This document shows, in pieces, positions 18,186 to 27,088 of a DNA stretch of 64,000 nt (the first letter of the stretch is position 1; every line of letters begins with the position of its first letter). The position numbers were made by a program, and so were the translations under genes. Under the pieces are notes generated by a model. That model was given only the letters and a program-made list of their open reading frames with translations, made no database searches and was not told where the DNA came from. This stretch comes from Lutibacter citreus (GTDB taxonomy: Bacteria; Bacteroidota; Bacteroidia; Flavobacteriales; Flavobacteriaceae). The stretch is from assembly GCF_003260195.1 (NCBI RefSeq), contig NZ_QEIH01000006.1:186001-250000 (forward strand). Reading direction: 5' to 3'.

Positions 18186-20810
18186 TTATAAAATTTTATC
18201 CACTAAACCTATATCTAGAATTCCACCTTTTAAAGGAGTATTCGCTATCACTGAAATTTTATGTTTCCCAGCTTTCAGATTTCCTAAACGTTCTAGTATT
18301 GGAATCAAACGATAATCTTCATACCCTTCTTCTAATGTTAAAACTCCTTTTCCATCAATTGCAATTGAAATTCTACCTGCATTTTCTGTAGAAAGTTTAG
18401 CCGTTTGTTTTAGATAAATATGTGGATTCATTAAACCTTCCTTTGGAACTTCAAACTCTTTTGTTAGGTATACCATTTTACCTTCCCAATTACCCGTAGC
18501 AGTTTGTGTGGTTGTAAACAAAGGTAGTTTTGTAGACTGCCATTGGTCACTACTTTTCCAATTATCTGACAACACATTGAAAGAAGCATTAACCTCTTCC
18601 CCTGGTACACCACTTCCTCTTTTTTTCTTAGTCTGTGCAATTTCTTCCTTAAACAAGGTTTTCCATTCAGCACCACATTGAACCAGCTCCTTTAATTTTG
18701 AGTTATTATGAATATCTTTTATATAATACCATTCCGCTTTTTCCTCGTATATTTTCCCATTCTTTGATGAACTAACAATAATTTTATTTTCTCCAACTTT
18801 CAACGGTACTTCATTCCAACGGTAAATTCCATAAGAAGCATTTTTTAGCGTTCCGTAATCAACACCATTTATTTTAAGTGTTGCATTATCAAGATTAGAG
18901 TATACGGTTACTTCTGCATTGTCTTTTAATCGGATATCAAATTGTTTGTATGCTAAATGAAAAACTGGTTCTTTTTTCCAATTAGCCTTGTAGAAATAAT
19001 ACACATCTTTTTTCTGAATACGATTCTCACCAACTAATCCTTTATCGTGAAGATAAGATGCTCTACCTTGATCATATTTTGGAACCAAAAACTCAGTTAA
19101 TGTCCAAATGAAATTCCCCCACAACCAAGGTCTTTTCTTCATTTCTTTCCAATGTTCTTCGTGACTATAATTATAAAAGTCTACAGGATGAAACTGATCT
19201 TGATTATACGGTGCTGATTTTCTATTTTCATCAAAATGGTTGATTGCGCCACCTCCACCATATTCTGTAATACCCAATTTACGATTTGGAAATTGTTCAT
19301 GCATTTGATCCAACCATGTAAAATCGTTTGGACCACCCGGATAAGCATTCCAATACCAACCTTGGTAGCGGTTCCACCCAGAGATATCCGCAACATCATT
19401 TCGTTTACCTGCTTTCCAACTTACTCCACAAGTTGGGCGGGAGGCATCAATTTCTTTAGCCAACTTATTCAATCCTTCTACAATTGGCACCCCATCAACT
19501 CCTTTAAATGTATCGTAACGTATTTCATTAAACAATCCCCAAATAGCAATTGAAGGATGATTATATAACTGATAAATCATCTCCTTTACTTGTTGTTGAC
19601 AATTCCCTACAAATGCTTCTGTTCCAAAAAACTCTTTAATAAAAGCCATTTCAGAAAAAGCTACAATTCCATATTTATCGCAAAGATCTAAACGGTATTC
19701 ACTATGTGGATAATGAGAAAGACGCACTGCATTAACACCCAAATCAAGCATTAACTCTAAATCTTCATCAAAGTGTTCCTTATGCATTGCCGATCCAACA
19801 CCAGGATAATACTGATGGATTGCAATTCCATACAAAGGGAATGATTTTCCATTTAAGAAAAAGCCCTTATTCTCATCAACTGAAACATAACGAAATCCTG
19901 TTGTTTCAGTAACCGTATCCACTAATTTATTATCTTGATATAAATCTACCTGTATAATATATAATGCTGGATTTTCTTTTGCATTCCATAAAACTGGATT
20001 TTTTACTGATATTGGTATGTTTACATTCCATTGCCCAGCTTTTGTAGATTTGCCTTTGTAAGTTTCTTTTGCTACAACTTTTTTGTTAGCATCAATAACT
20101 TGACATACAATCTTATAATTTCCTTTTGAAGTTACAGAAGAATTTAATACTGTTTCAATTTCCAATTCCGCTTTTTCTTCTGAAATATTTAATTGCTTAC
20201 AATAAACTCCACTTGAAGCATAGTGTAACGGACTAATACAAAATTCATCCTTAACTATTAAAGAAACAGGCCTAGTGATTCCTCCAAACTTGATATATCC
20301 ACCTCCCAAAGGTGTAATGTCTGGACTATACTCGTTTGATACTCTAACTGAGATAAGGTTATCCTGACCATATTTCACCTTGTTTGTTACCTCAAAAACA
20401 AAAGCGGAATACCCTCCTTTATGGTTTCCAATCTTTTCACCATTAATGTATACGTCAGTATCTATGTATGCTCCATCAAAATGTAGAAACAGCCTTTTCC
20501 CTTTTAATTCCTGCGGAATATAAAGATCTTTACGATACCACGCAGGGCCTTGATATCCTACTTCTTCTTTTTGATCTCGGTAAATTTCTGCAGTTCCTGA
20601 AGGATTAAACGTATGTGGAATTTCAACCTTCTGCCATTTACTCTGATTTATATTTTTGGACAAAGCATCAGACACCTCACCCTTCTGAAAAAACCAATTA
20701 GCATTAATATTTTCTTTTATTTGCGCCAACATTTCTGTTTGCTGAAAACACATTATGAATACTGTTAATAATACTAGTTTCTTTAAATGTTTGAATGCTT
20801 TTATTTCCAT
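18186..20810 (-). CDS. GH2 beta-galactosidase-like enzyme
   Basis: The frame is open to 20852 (888 aa), but the Met at 20810 starts a better signal peptide (MEIKAFKHLKKLVLLTVFIM...), so that start is preferred. Numbered from 20852: sugar-binding domain with PHTFNP at 79-84, RKDLYIP, immunoglobulin-like domain, then the barrel with LSHYPHSEYRLDLCDKYG at 378-395, acid/base Glu443 in WGLFNEIRYD and nucleophile Glu530 in LGITEYGGGG. A C-terminal beta domain carries ATLKINGVDYG. It would release terminal beta-galactose or a derivative. It sits between the GH82-like gene and the unknown hydrolase in one transcript. GH2 is firm, substrate inferred. Confidence 0.92.
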   Translation of the reverse strand: MEIKAFKHLKKLVLLTVFIMCFQQTEMLAQIKENINANWFFQKGEVSDALSKNINQSKWQKVEIPHTFNPSGTAEIYRDQKEEVGYQGPAWYRKDLYIPQELKGKRLFLHFDGAYIDTDVYINGEKIGNHKGGYSAFVFEVTNKVKYGQDNLISVRVSNEYSPDITPLGGGYIKFGGITRPVSLIVKDEFCISPLHYASSGVYCKQLNISEEKAELEIETVLNSSVTSKGNYKIVCQVIDANKKVVAKETYKGKSTKAGQWNVNIPISVKNPVLWNAKENPALYIIQVDLYQDNKLVDTVTETTGFRYVSVDENKGFFLNGKSFPLYGIAIHQYYPGVGSAMHKEHFDEDLELMLDLGVNAVRLSHYPHSEYRLDLCDKYGIVAFSEMAFIKEFFGTEAFVGNCQQQVKEMIYQLYNHPSIAIWGLFNEIRYDTFKGVDGVPIVEGLNKLAKEIDASRPTCGVSWKAGKRNDVADISGWNRYQGWYWNAYPGGPNDFTWLDQMHEQFPNRKLGITEYGGGGAINHFDENRKSAPYNQDQFHPVDFYNYSHEEHWKEMKKRPWLWGNFIWTLTEFLVPKYDQGRASYLHDKGLVGENRIQKKDVYYFYKANWKKEPVFHLAYKQFDIRLKDNAEVTVYSNLDNATLKINGVDYGTLKNASYGIYRWNEVPLKVGENKIIVSSSKNGKIYEEKAEWYYIKDIHNNSKLKELVQCGAEWKTLFKEEIAQTKKKRGSGVPGEEVNASFNVLSDNWKSSDQWQSTKLPLFTTTQTATGNWEGKMVYLTKEFEVPKEGLMNPHIYLKQTAKLSTENAGRISIAIDGKGVLTLEEGYEDYRLIPILERLGNLKAGKHKISVIANTPLKGGILDIGLVDKIL

Positions 20811-20889
20811 TTGATGAATTCTTAATATGCTATATAAATTAAACACAACCAACCTGTTGCAAAATTTTTAACGTTTCTCTTTTGGCTTT

Positions 20890-22269
20890 TTAGTTAGAAC
20901 AATCTGTATTCACAAACTCTTCAGGTATAATATTTTCTTGATATAAAAAACCAGTTACTTCAATTGGCTCTTGCACAAAAACTGTTTGTTCTCCTGCTTT
21001 ACAAGTATAATTTGCATCTGCTAAAATTGCAGCTATAGATGGTCCAATTGTTATAGCATCATCATACGAACTTGAAGTACTTGGATCAGCAATCTCCGAT
21101 GGATACCAACCAAAATGCTTAGACTTTAACTCTGCATTTTCACCATAGGTAGCTTTTACATCTTTTACGTAAACAAACTCAAAAGTACCCTGAGTTAAAC
21201 CAATAGTTTGATCGTATTTGTTTGAAATAAAACCAGATTCTATTCTTACTGCAAATCCTGCACTACTTGTTGTAACTCCTTCAATATCTACAACTCCGTT
21301 ATGCATTGCATGTGGAGATATCATTACTGCTGAATTTCCATTTGTACACGAAATATTTCGACCTACAATTTTATCTAAACCACCAACTCTTGGTTGCCCT
21401 ACTACTTGTAAATCATTTAATCCTGTAAAACCTGTTTCTAATCTTAAAGTTGCTCCTCCAACACCTGATAAATCTTTAAATAAAATGTTAGTTGCAGATT
21501 GAGTTTGTACCGTTCCGTAACCATAATGTGCATTTTCAACATGAATATTTTTTACAATTCCATTTTCAGGAATTTGATAAGAATTATTATAATCATCACC
21601 TCCCATAGTAACTACAGAAAACTTTGTATAAACATCGTCAACCATAATATCTGATATCAAAAAATTGGTAACTTTATTGCAATTAACTACTTGTACATTT
21701 GGGTTATTAACTTGTGTAAAATCAACTTTAAACTTATTTCCGTTTGTACTAGTTATTGAAATGTTTTCAATTGGTAATTGATTTTTTACTCCTAAATGAA
21801 AAATAGAATAGTTCTTTGTATCATTTCTATCTGTTGGTCTAATTACAGCATTTTCGTCAATTTTAAGATGAACATTGGATTTTAAATGAATATCATCAAA
21901 AGAAAAATTTCCTTCAGGAATAGTTAAAATCCCACCTCCGTTTGCTGACACATCATCTATTGCTTCTTGCAGTATAACACTATCATCTGTTGAAAAAATA
22001 ATATCAGCGTTATAATCTGTCACCAGATTTTTATTATAGTTTGAATTTGATACAATTGTATAAAAAAGATCTTCATCATCTAAAAGTCTAGGAACATCCA
22101 CAACTTCTACCTCCTTCTCTTCTTCAACCTCTTCAATCTCTTCAACCTGTTTCTCTTCTTCAATTAAATCTACATCTTTCATATCATCTGAAGAACATGA
22201 TGGTATTGCAAAAAATAATGTAAAACAAAACCAGATTGATATTGTTACTAAATTACGTGTGTTTTTCAT
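20890..22269 (-). CDS. GH82-like iota-carrageenase, lipoprotein
   Basis: 459 aa. The lipoprotein signal ends in IPSCSSDD (Cys25), followed by a strongly acidic linker at 36-57. A right-handed beta-helix follows, with AIDDVSANGGGILTIPEG at 103-120. The block HYGYGTVQTQSATNILF and GGATLRLET, then VMISPHAMHNG and FAVRIESGF, matches what I recall of the Alteromonas fortis iota-carrageenase (GALRMETD, VMFGPHFMKNG, SAVRSDSGF). Gln255 and Glu278 align with its Gln222 and acid Glu245; the base Asp247 is replaced by Gly280. GH82 enzymes cut beta-1,4 linkages in iota-carrageenan. A paralogue with a T9SS tail is at 59621. It lies 15 bases after the GH150-like gene, as in the other pair. Confidence 0.72.
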   Translation of the reverse strand: MKNTRNLVTISIWFCFTLFFAIPSCSSDDMKDVDLIEEEKQVEEIEEVEEEKEVEVVDVPRLLDDEDLFYTIVSNSNYNKNLVTDYNADIIFSTDDSVILQEAIDDVSANGGGILTIPEGNFSFDDIHLKSNVHLKIDENAVIRPTDRNDTKNYSIFHLGVKNQLPIENISITSTNGNKFKVDFTQVNNPNVQVVNCNKVTNFLISDIMVDDVYTKFSVVTMGGDDYNNSYQIPENGIVKNIHVENAHYGYGTVQTQSATNILFKDLSGVGGATLRLETGFTGLNDLQVVGQPRVGGLDKIVGRNISCTNGNSAVMISPHAMHNGVVDIEGVTTSSAGFAVRIESGFISNKYDQTIGLTQGTFEFVYVKDVKATYGENAELKSKHFGWYPSEIADPSTSSSYDDAITIGPSIAAILADANYTCKAGEQTVFVQEPIEVTGFLYQENIIPEEFVNTDCSN

Positions 22270-22284
22270 TTTAAAAAATTTAAA

Positions 22285-24927
22285 TTAATAAGCAATATCA
22301 ATAAACCTAATTGAACCTGCAGGTACCAAAAATTTAGATGTATTATTAATTATTTCTACAGTTTCATTACTTAAAATATCCGTAGCTGATTTCGGTTTTC
22401 TATGTTGAAATATTACAACTACTTTTCTTTCTTGAGGATTGATATAACCAGGATCAACTAAAATTAATCTAGTATGATTATCATCTATTTTAACAGCACT
22501 CCAAGATGCTCCCTCTACAATAATTGGTAATTTATCAGCGCCTTCTTTTACTGTTTTAGTTATGGTTGACCCAAATTGTTTTGCCTCAATTTTTTCTCCG
22601 TTCACAAACCCAACTTTGGCATTAGACACAAAATATGGTTTGTTCTGCCCTTCAACCAATTTCTCACTTTCAATTGGAGCAACAGGCACCATTCCGTAAG
22701 GCATTATTGGCATATAATTTAGCCAACGGTATTTAACACCTAAAGCAGCATTTGAAAAATCATATTCTGGTACACTTGCACCAGCCCAATGCATTTGTCC
22801 TACTGAGAAAACTGCATTGTCATCATCCTTCTTATAATGTTTTAAATTATGGTGATCATCTACTGAATGAATTAAATGTGCATCAACTTCTTTTATTAAA
22901 TGCCAAGATCCTATTGATTGAATGTTTTCTTTTTCAACAACAGGAAGCACTCCAGATTTCATTAATGCAAATAACACATTTAGCCCTGGTCCTTTTGTGA
23001 AGTTATTATCTATAATAATTCCATAACGAGCACCATATGCTGCCATAACAACACCTTGACGTAAATAAGGAGAAATTGAATTTTGCCCTCCAGGAGTTAA
23101 CGGTCTCCAACTAGTTGGATTATCATCAACCAAACGCATTGCAAAATCATTTACATAACCACCAGACATCATTCCTACTCTTCCTGCTAAATTTAAATCT
23201 TGAATACGGTTACTTGTATCTTCTGATGCTGGAATAAGAATATCACTATATTTTCCTGAGAAAAACATTTCTTTCCACAATGGTAAATGTGATGTTGCCG
23301 CCCAAAACATATTTTTATATCTAAAATATAATTTGGCTCTATTATTTTTTCGAATTGCTTTTGCCAAGCGAGGTAAATATTCTTTTACAAAATGAACAAC
23401 TCTTGGATCGTCAACATTTGCCATTTCAGCATATACAAAGCCATAACAAGTTGTTGGTGCTACTTCTAATATTTTTTCTAAAGTTTCAATTTGAATATAA
23501 AAAGGATCGTTTCCGTGTCCTGCCCAAAAAGTAAAAGGTTGTCCTTGCGCTTCATAATCTCTTGCCATTTGAACAATTTCTTCTCTGGTTTCTTGATATT
23601 TACCACGCTTATCTTTCTTCAAAGCAGTTTTCCCGATTTTCGCAACTAAATGTGAGCGATCAGTTCCTTCTTTTGGTGCTTTTTGAATTACAAATTTAAT
23701 ATCTTGCCCCTTTAATTTTTTAACTTTTGAATCAATTTCTTTTGAAGTAATCATCACCCAATCCTCATCAGATTTTTTTTGATAACTTGGAGGTGTAAAC
23801 ATTAATGTTTGCTGATAAAGCTTATCAATATTTTTTTCAACCTCTAACATTCTACCTTGCATTTTGTGAGTTGTATTCCACCAATTATTTTTACTTACAT
23901 CGTAAAAATATAATGTGTTTCCTCCATCAACTTCACCTGCAGCAATTAACTGATTAGACTTTGGTTCAAATACAAAATCGTTGTAAACCATAGCTCCGTA
24001 TCGTTCCCCAGATTTAGCAATTAATTTTCCTTTTGAATCTAGCACAAATAAAATCCCTCCATTTTGAAACATTATTTCATTTCGCTTTGGTAAAAATGTT
24101 CCTTGAGAATGTGCATAACGCTGTGTATCTTTATTAGAAGCTTGAAATTGAACAATTACATTAAAATCTGAATCTAATCCAACAACTAATGCCTTAAAAG
24201 AAACATCTCCAAAAAACAAAATATCATCTTTACTATCTCCATTAATATCCGCAATTTCAACATCTGTAACCATTGCTTTTCTTAATTCTTTTAGTCTTTT
24301 ATCATTAAGAGAAACACTTTTAATAACTTCTTTAGTTTCAGCATCTATAAAACCCATAAATTCCCAACGAAATTTATCATGATTATAAGTGTATACAAAT
24401 AAAGATTGCTTTCCATCTCCAGTAAACCTACCTGCTTCAATTTTTCTAACAACACCTTTAATTGGAGTTGTTGAAACTAATTTTCCTTTGGAATCTAATT
24501 CGTACAATTTATTATTATTTCCACCTGCAAAAATTTGAATTGTTCTATTATTTACAACAGCAACTTCTGAAAAACGAACTTTAACCTCAGGTGTAAATTT
24601 CCACAGTAATGATCCATTACTATCCCAACAATAAATATTTCCGTCTCCACTTGCTGCAATTAAATCATCGTTTCCATCTTCATTTACATCTACAGCATTA
24701 ATTTCAAACAACACAGCCTCTTCATCTGTGGCATTCCTCCATAGGTTTTTCCCTTCTAATGTGTATGAAGAAACACCTCCACTTAACTCAGATAAATAAA
24801 ATACATTATTACCCTTTACATTTGCTATAATACAGTTTCTAATTCCGTTTTCTTTTGTTGAAAAATTTTGAGCACTACAACTAACTGAAAATAAAATAAT
24901 TACTAGTATTATAAATTTGTTTCTCAT
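22285..24927 (-). CDS. GH150-like (lambda-carrageenase-type) protein, divergent copy
   Basis: 880 aa. Signal MRNKFIILVIILFSVSCSAQ may be a lipoprotein signal (Cys17). The first 330 residues form a beta-propeller with FG-GAP/PQQ-like repeats: DVNEDGNDDLIAASGDGNIYCWD, ADINGDSKDDILFFG. The C-terminal half has FWAGHGNDPF, LAGRVGMMSGG and DFSNAALGVKYRWL. Propeller plus unrelated C-terminal domain at about 900 aa is the known layout of the lambda-carrageenase founding GH150. Two closer paralogues occur at 27089 and 61141; this copy differs at several shared blocks (MMSGGYVNDFAMR for WAAGSMNQWGTR). It heads a unit with the GH82-like gene. The GH150 label rests on architecture and context, not on a search. 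Confidence 0.6.
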   Translation of the reverse strand: MRNKFIILVIILFSVSCSAQNFSTKENGIRNCIIANVKGNNVFYLSELSGGVSSYTLEGKNLWRNATDEEAVLFEINAVDVNEDGNDDLIAASGDGNIYCWDSNGSLLWKFTPEVKVRFSEVAVVNNRTIQIFAGGNNNKLYELDSKGKLVSTTPIKGVVRKIEAGRFTGDGKQSLFVYTYNHDKFRWEFMGFIDAETKEVIKSVSLNDKRLKELRKAMVTDVEIADINGDSKDDILFFGDVSFKALVVGLDSDFNVIVQFQASNKDTQRYAHSQGTFLPKRNEIMFQNGGILFVLDSKGKLIAKSGERYGAMVYNDFVFEPKSNQLIAAGEVDGGNTLYFYDVSKNNWWNTTHKMQGRMLEVEKNIDKLYQQTLMFTPPSYQKKSDEDWVMITSKEIDSKVKKLKGQDIKFVIQKAPKEGTDRSHLVAKIGKTALKKDKRGKYQETREEIVQMARDYEAQGQPFTFWAGHGNDPFYIQIETLEKILEVAPTTCYGFVYAEMANVDDPRVVHFVKEYLPRLAKAIRKNNRAKLYFRYKNMFWAATSHLPLWKEMFFSGKYSDILIPASEDTSNRIQDLNLAGRVGMMSGGYVNDFAMRLVDDNPTSWRPLTPGGQNSISPYLRQGVVMAAYGARYGIIIDNNFTKGPGLNVLFALMKSGVLPVVEKENIQSIGSWHLIKEVDAHLIHSVDDHHNLKHYKKDDDNAVFSVGQMHWAGASVPEYDFSNAALGVKYRWLNYMPIMPYGMVPVAPIESEKLVEGQNKPYFVSNAKVGFVNGEKIEAKQFGSTITKTVKEGADKLPIIVEGASWSAVKIDDNHTRLILVDPGYINPQERKVVVIFQHRKPKSATDILSNETVEIINNTSKFLVPAGSIRFIDIAY

Positions 24928-25032
24928 CTTTCTTTTGGTTTGATAATTATAAAGTTAAAATTCATCCTTTTAAACATTCTTGTTATATGTATGCGTAAAT
25001 TATTTGTATTTTTAAGTCAATCTTCTCTTTTT

Positions 25033-25047
25033 ACTGAAAGATACATT
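25033..25047 (+). promoter_or_regulatory. Candidate regulatory element upstream of the GH150-like gene at 24927
   Basis: Plus-strand ACTGAAAGATACATT, 106 bases upstream of the start at 24927. It matches the recurrent consensus but in the orientation opposite to the genes. A near-identical copy (ACTGAAAGAAACATT) is at 47141-47155. Function unproven. Confidence 0.3.
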
Positions 25048-25087
25048 TCTTAATAACTACCTTATAAATCTGGCTTACAAAGCATAA

Positions 25088-25121
25088 AAAAAAGGAAAAC
25101 CTAAATGGCTCCCCCTTTTTT
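25088..25121 (-). terminator. Probable terminator after the sulfatase at 25144
   Basis: On the minus strand AAAAAAGGGGGAGCC pairs with GGTTTTCCTTTTTT, including several G-U pairs and one mismatch, around the loop ATTTA, and ends in a run of T. It lies 23 bases past the stop of the sulfatase at 25144. Confidence 0.6.
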
Positions 25122-25143
25122 ATTTAATATTTGAAATGAAAAT

Positions 25144-26667
25144 TTATTTTTTAAACTGATCGTATTCAGGATTTATTTTTGCATCTCTAAAACGAGGTCT
25201 GTCTTTCCACATATCATATGTGGCTTTTAATTGTGCTGAAGCTTCAGGATATTGACCTTGATCATCTGTTTCTTTTATCCAATTTTCTAAATAATCTCTG
25301 TGATCTTTTGCAACAGTTGCATATTTAGGGTCATTTACCAAATTATTCATTTGGTTTGGATCAGCTTTAAGATCATATAATTCTTCTGTTGGTCTAATTC
25401 CAAACCAGTGTTTATCTTGATAAGGTGATAATTTTCCTTCTTTATGTAATTTTTTTAAATCAGTAACAATAGGTTTTAAATCTCTATAACCTGCTTGCAT
25501 CATTGGTCTATCTGGAAAGAAATTTCTAATATATCTGTAATCTTCAGAAACTACTGTTCTAATTCTATCAATAGTATAATCACAACGATCTCTTGCTCCA
25601 ACAACATATTTTGGTTCTTTGTAATTTTCAGCAAATAAATCTTGACCGTCTAAATAATCTGGCATTTTTGCACCCCCTAATGATAGTGTTGTTGCAGATA
25701 CATCTAGTAGTGAAACTAAATCGTTTCTTACAGTTCCAGCTTTTAAAGCCTTATTATTTCCTTTTATCATTAATGGCACTAACATTCCACCTTCATAACA
25801 AAATTGTTTATGACGTAAAGATGATGGACTTCCGTGATCGGAAAAGAAAAATATAATAGTATTTTCTAATTCGCCATCGGCTTTTAATTGATCTAAAATA
25901 TGTTCAACAGTAACATCAGAACCTCTATTTGCATTGTAATGCTCTGTCCAAGCTTTGCGTTGTGATGGAATATTTGGAAAATAAGGAGGCAAAGGAACAT
26001 CATTAACAGCTAACCTTTCACCTTCACGAACATATTTAGCGTCTTTTTTCCCTCCCATTATTTGAACTTGCCCAAACCAAGGTTGGTTTTTATCTGGTCT
26101 AGAGCTCCAAACATAGTCTTTTACCGTCATATAATCAATTGCCATATTCCCTTGCCAACCGTTCATACCAGCAACATAATCTTCTTTTGTACCAACATCA
26201 TACAAAGCTCTCCTATCGTAATTAAAGTTGTAGTCATCCTTACCACTATTAAATGTAAAATAACCAGCTTCTTTCATTAACACAGGAATTGTTTTCATCC
26301 CTTCAGGTAGCTTAATTTGTAATTCTTCCGGAACAATTTCCCCATCCGTAAATCTACTAGACCTATGATTATGCGTACCTATAGTTGTTGCCATTTTCCC
26401 AGTAATAAATGCTGACCTTGCGGCTGAACAAACCGGCGCAGTTGAATAAGCTCTATTAAACAAAACTCCTTCTGAAGCAAATTTATCAATTACAGGTGTA
26501 TGACCTTTGTTAATCGAATCGCCATAACAGCCCATAAAAGGTGAAAGATCTTCAGCCACAATCCAAAGAATATTTGGTTTTTTTACAATTTTTTCTTTTG
26601 TTGAATTATTACCTCCACACGACAATAATAAACAACTTACAATAACAATATAGAAATTTTTATACAT
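25144..26667 (-). CDS. S1-family sulfatase with CxAxR motif, lipoprotein
   Basis: 507 aa. Lipobox LLSC (Cys17). The S1 fold is clear: WIVAEDLSPFMGCYGD at 35-50 (Glu-Asp where most have Asp-Asp), HTPVID, and FFSDHGSPSS at the second metal site. The modification motif is CSAAR with Cys80, so Ala replaces the Pro of CxPxR. Anaerobic-type sulfatase maturases accept (C/S)x(A/P)xR, so the enzyme may still be active. It seems to form a single-gene unit: a terminator follows, and 421 bases separate it from the next gene upstream, containing a decayed sulfatase. Substrate unknown. Confidence 0.9.
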   Translation of the reverse strand: MYKNFYIVIVSCLLLSCGGNNSTKEKIVKKPNILWIVAEDLSPFMGCYGDSINKGHTPVIDKFASEGVLFNRAYSTAPVCSAARSAFITGKMATTIGTHNHRSSRFTDGEIVPEELQIKLPEGMKTIPVLMKEAGYFTFNSGKDDYNFNYDRRALYDVGTKEDYVAGMNGWQGNMAIDYMTVKDYVWSSRPDKNQPWFGQVQIMGGKKDAKYVREGERLAVNDVPLPPYFPNIPSQRKAWTEHYNANRGSDVTVEHILDQLKADGELENTIIFFFSDHGSPSSLRHKQFCYEGGMLVPLMIKGNNKALKAGTVRNDLVSLLDVSATTLSLGGAKMPDYLDGQDLFAENYKEPKYVVGARDRCDYTIDRIRTVVSEDYRYIRNFFPDRPMMQAGYRDLKPIVTDLKKLHKEGKLSPYQDKHWFGIRPTEELYDLKADPNQMNNLVNDPKYATVAKDHRDYLENWIKETDDQGQYPEASAQLKATYDMWKDRPRFRDAKINPEYDQFKK

Positions 26668-26854
26668 CTTTAATTTATTAATACACTAACAAAAATACCT
26701 TTCCTACAACTTGATTTGTTGTTATAGATAAAAAACTTGTCCTTTATAGTTTAAAGCCCCTTTTAATTTGCAATTTATAACTGTTTTTTAATCTTAGATT
26801 ACTCATTTTATTCTTTCACTTACACAATTAATTCATAAAAAACTACGTATTATT
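26668..26854. other. Intergenic segment upstream of the sulfatase at 26667
   Basis: No open frame of note. It should contain the promoter for the sulfatase. A block at 26731-26757 reads on the minus strand GCTTTAA, 12 bases, AAGTTTTTT, and resembles blocks at 37136-37161 and 40033-40057. The sequence just before it weakly resembles the 3' end of the GH150-like genes. Confidence 0.4.
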
Positions 26855-27040
26855 TTAAATGTAGGGTCTATTCATTTTTAAACCAACTCTTTAAATTTTT
26901 CATTTGAACGAATAAGGCTTCTCCTTTTTATCAAGAACTAATTTACACCTGTTACTTACAGCAGAAACCCACCAGGTTTTTAAAAAGTGTATATAACAAC
27001 ATAACTTCTATACATTAATAAAATCAAAGTAACTAGTAGG
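26855..27040 (-). pseudogene. Decayed 3' end of a sulfatase similar to 38438-39922
   Basis: On the minus strand from about 26975 the sequence encodes WWVSAVSNRCKLVLDKKEKPY and, after stops, RVGLKMNRPYI and a stop at 26855. The intact sulfatase at 38438 has WWVSAVSDRYKLVLDKKEMPY and KEPGLTSNRPYIIK at its end. The roughly 40 residues between these blocks are deleted, and two stop codons interrupt the frame. Similarity fades upstream of about 27010. It is therefore a fragment of a lost paralogue with no plausible function. Confidence 0.85.
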
Positions 27041-27088
27041 AGTACTATTTTTCTTATAACTACTGCTATACTTTATGTTTAAAACACT

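Noticed and set aside
21218-21502. Plus-strand open frame of 94 codons
   Set aside because: Antisense shadow of the GH82-like gene; a matching shadow occurs in the paralogue, as expected from the conserved coding sequence.
25144-26667. Sulfatase read as inactive because Pro is missing from CxPxR
   Set aside because: CxAxR is an accepted motif for radical-SAM sulfatase maturases and the metal ligands are present, so loss of function cannot be assumed.
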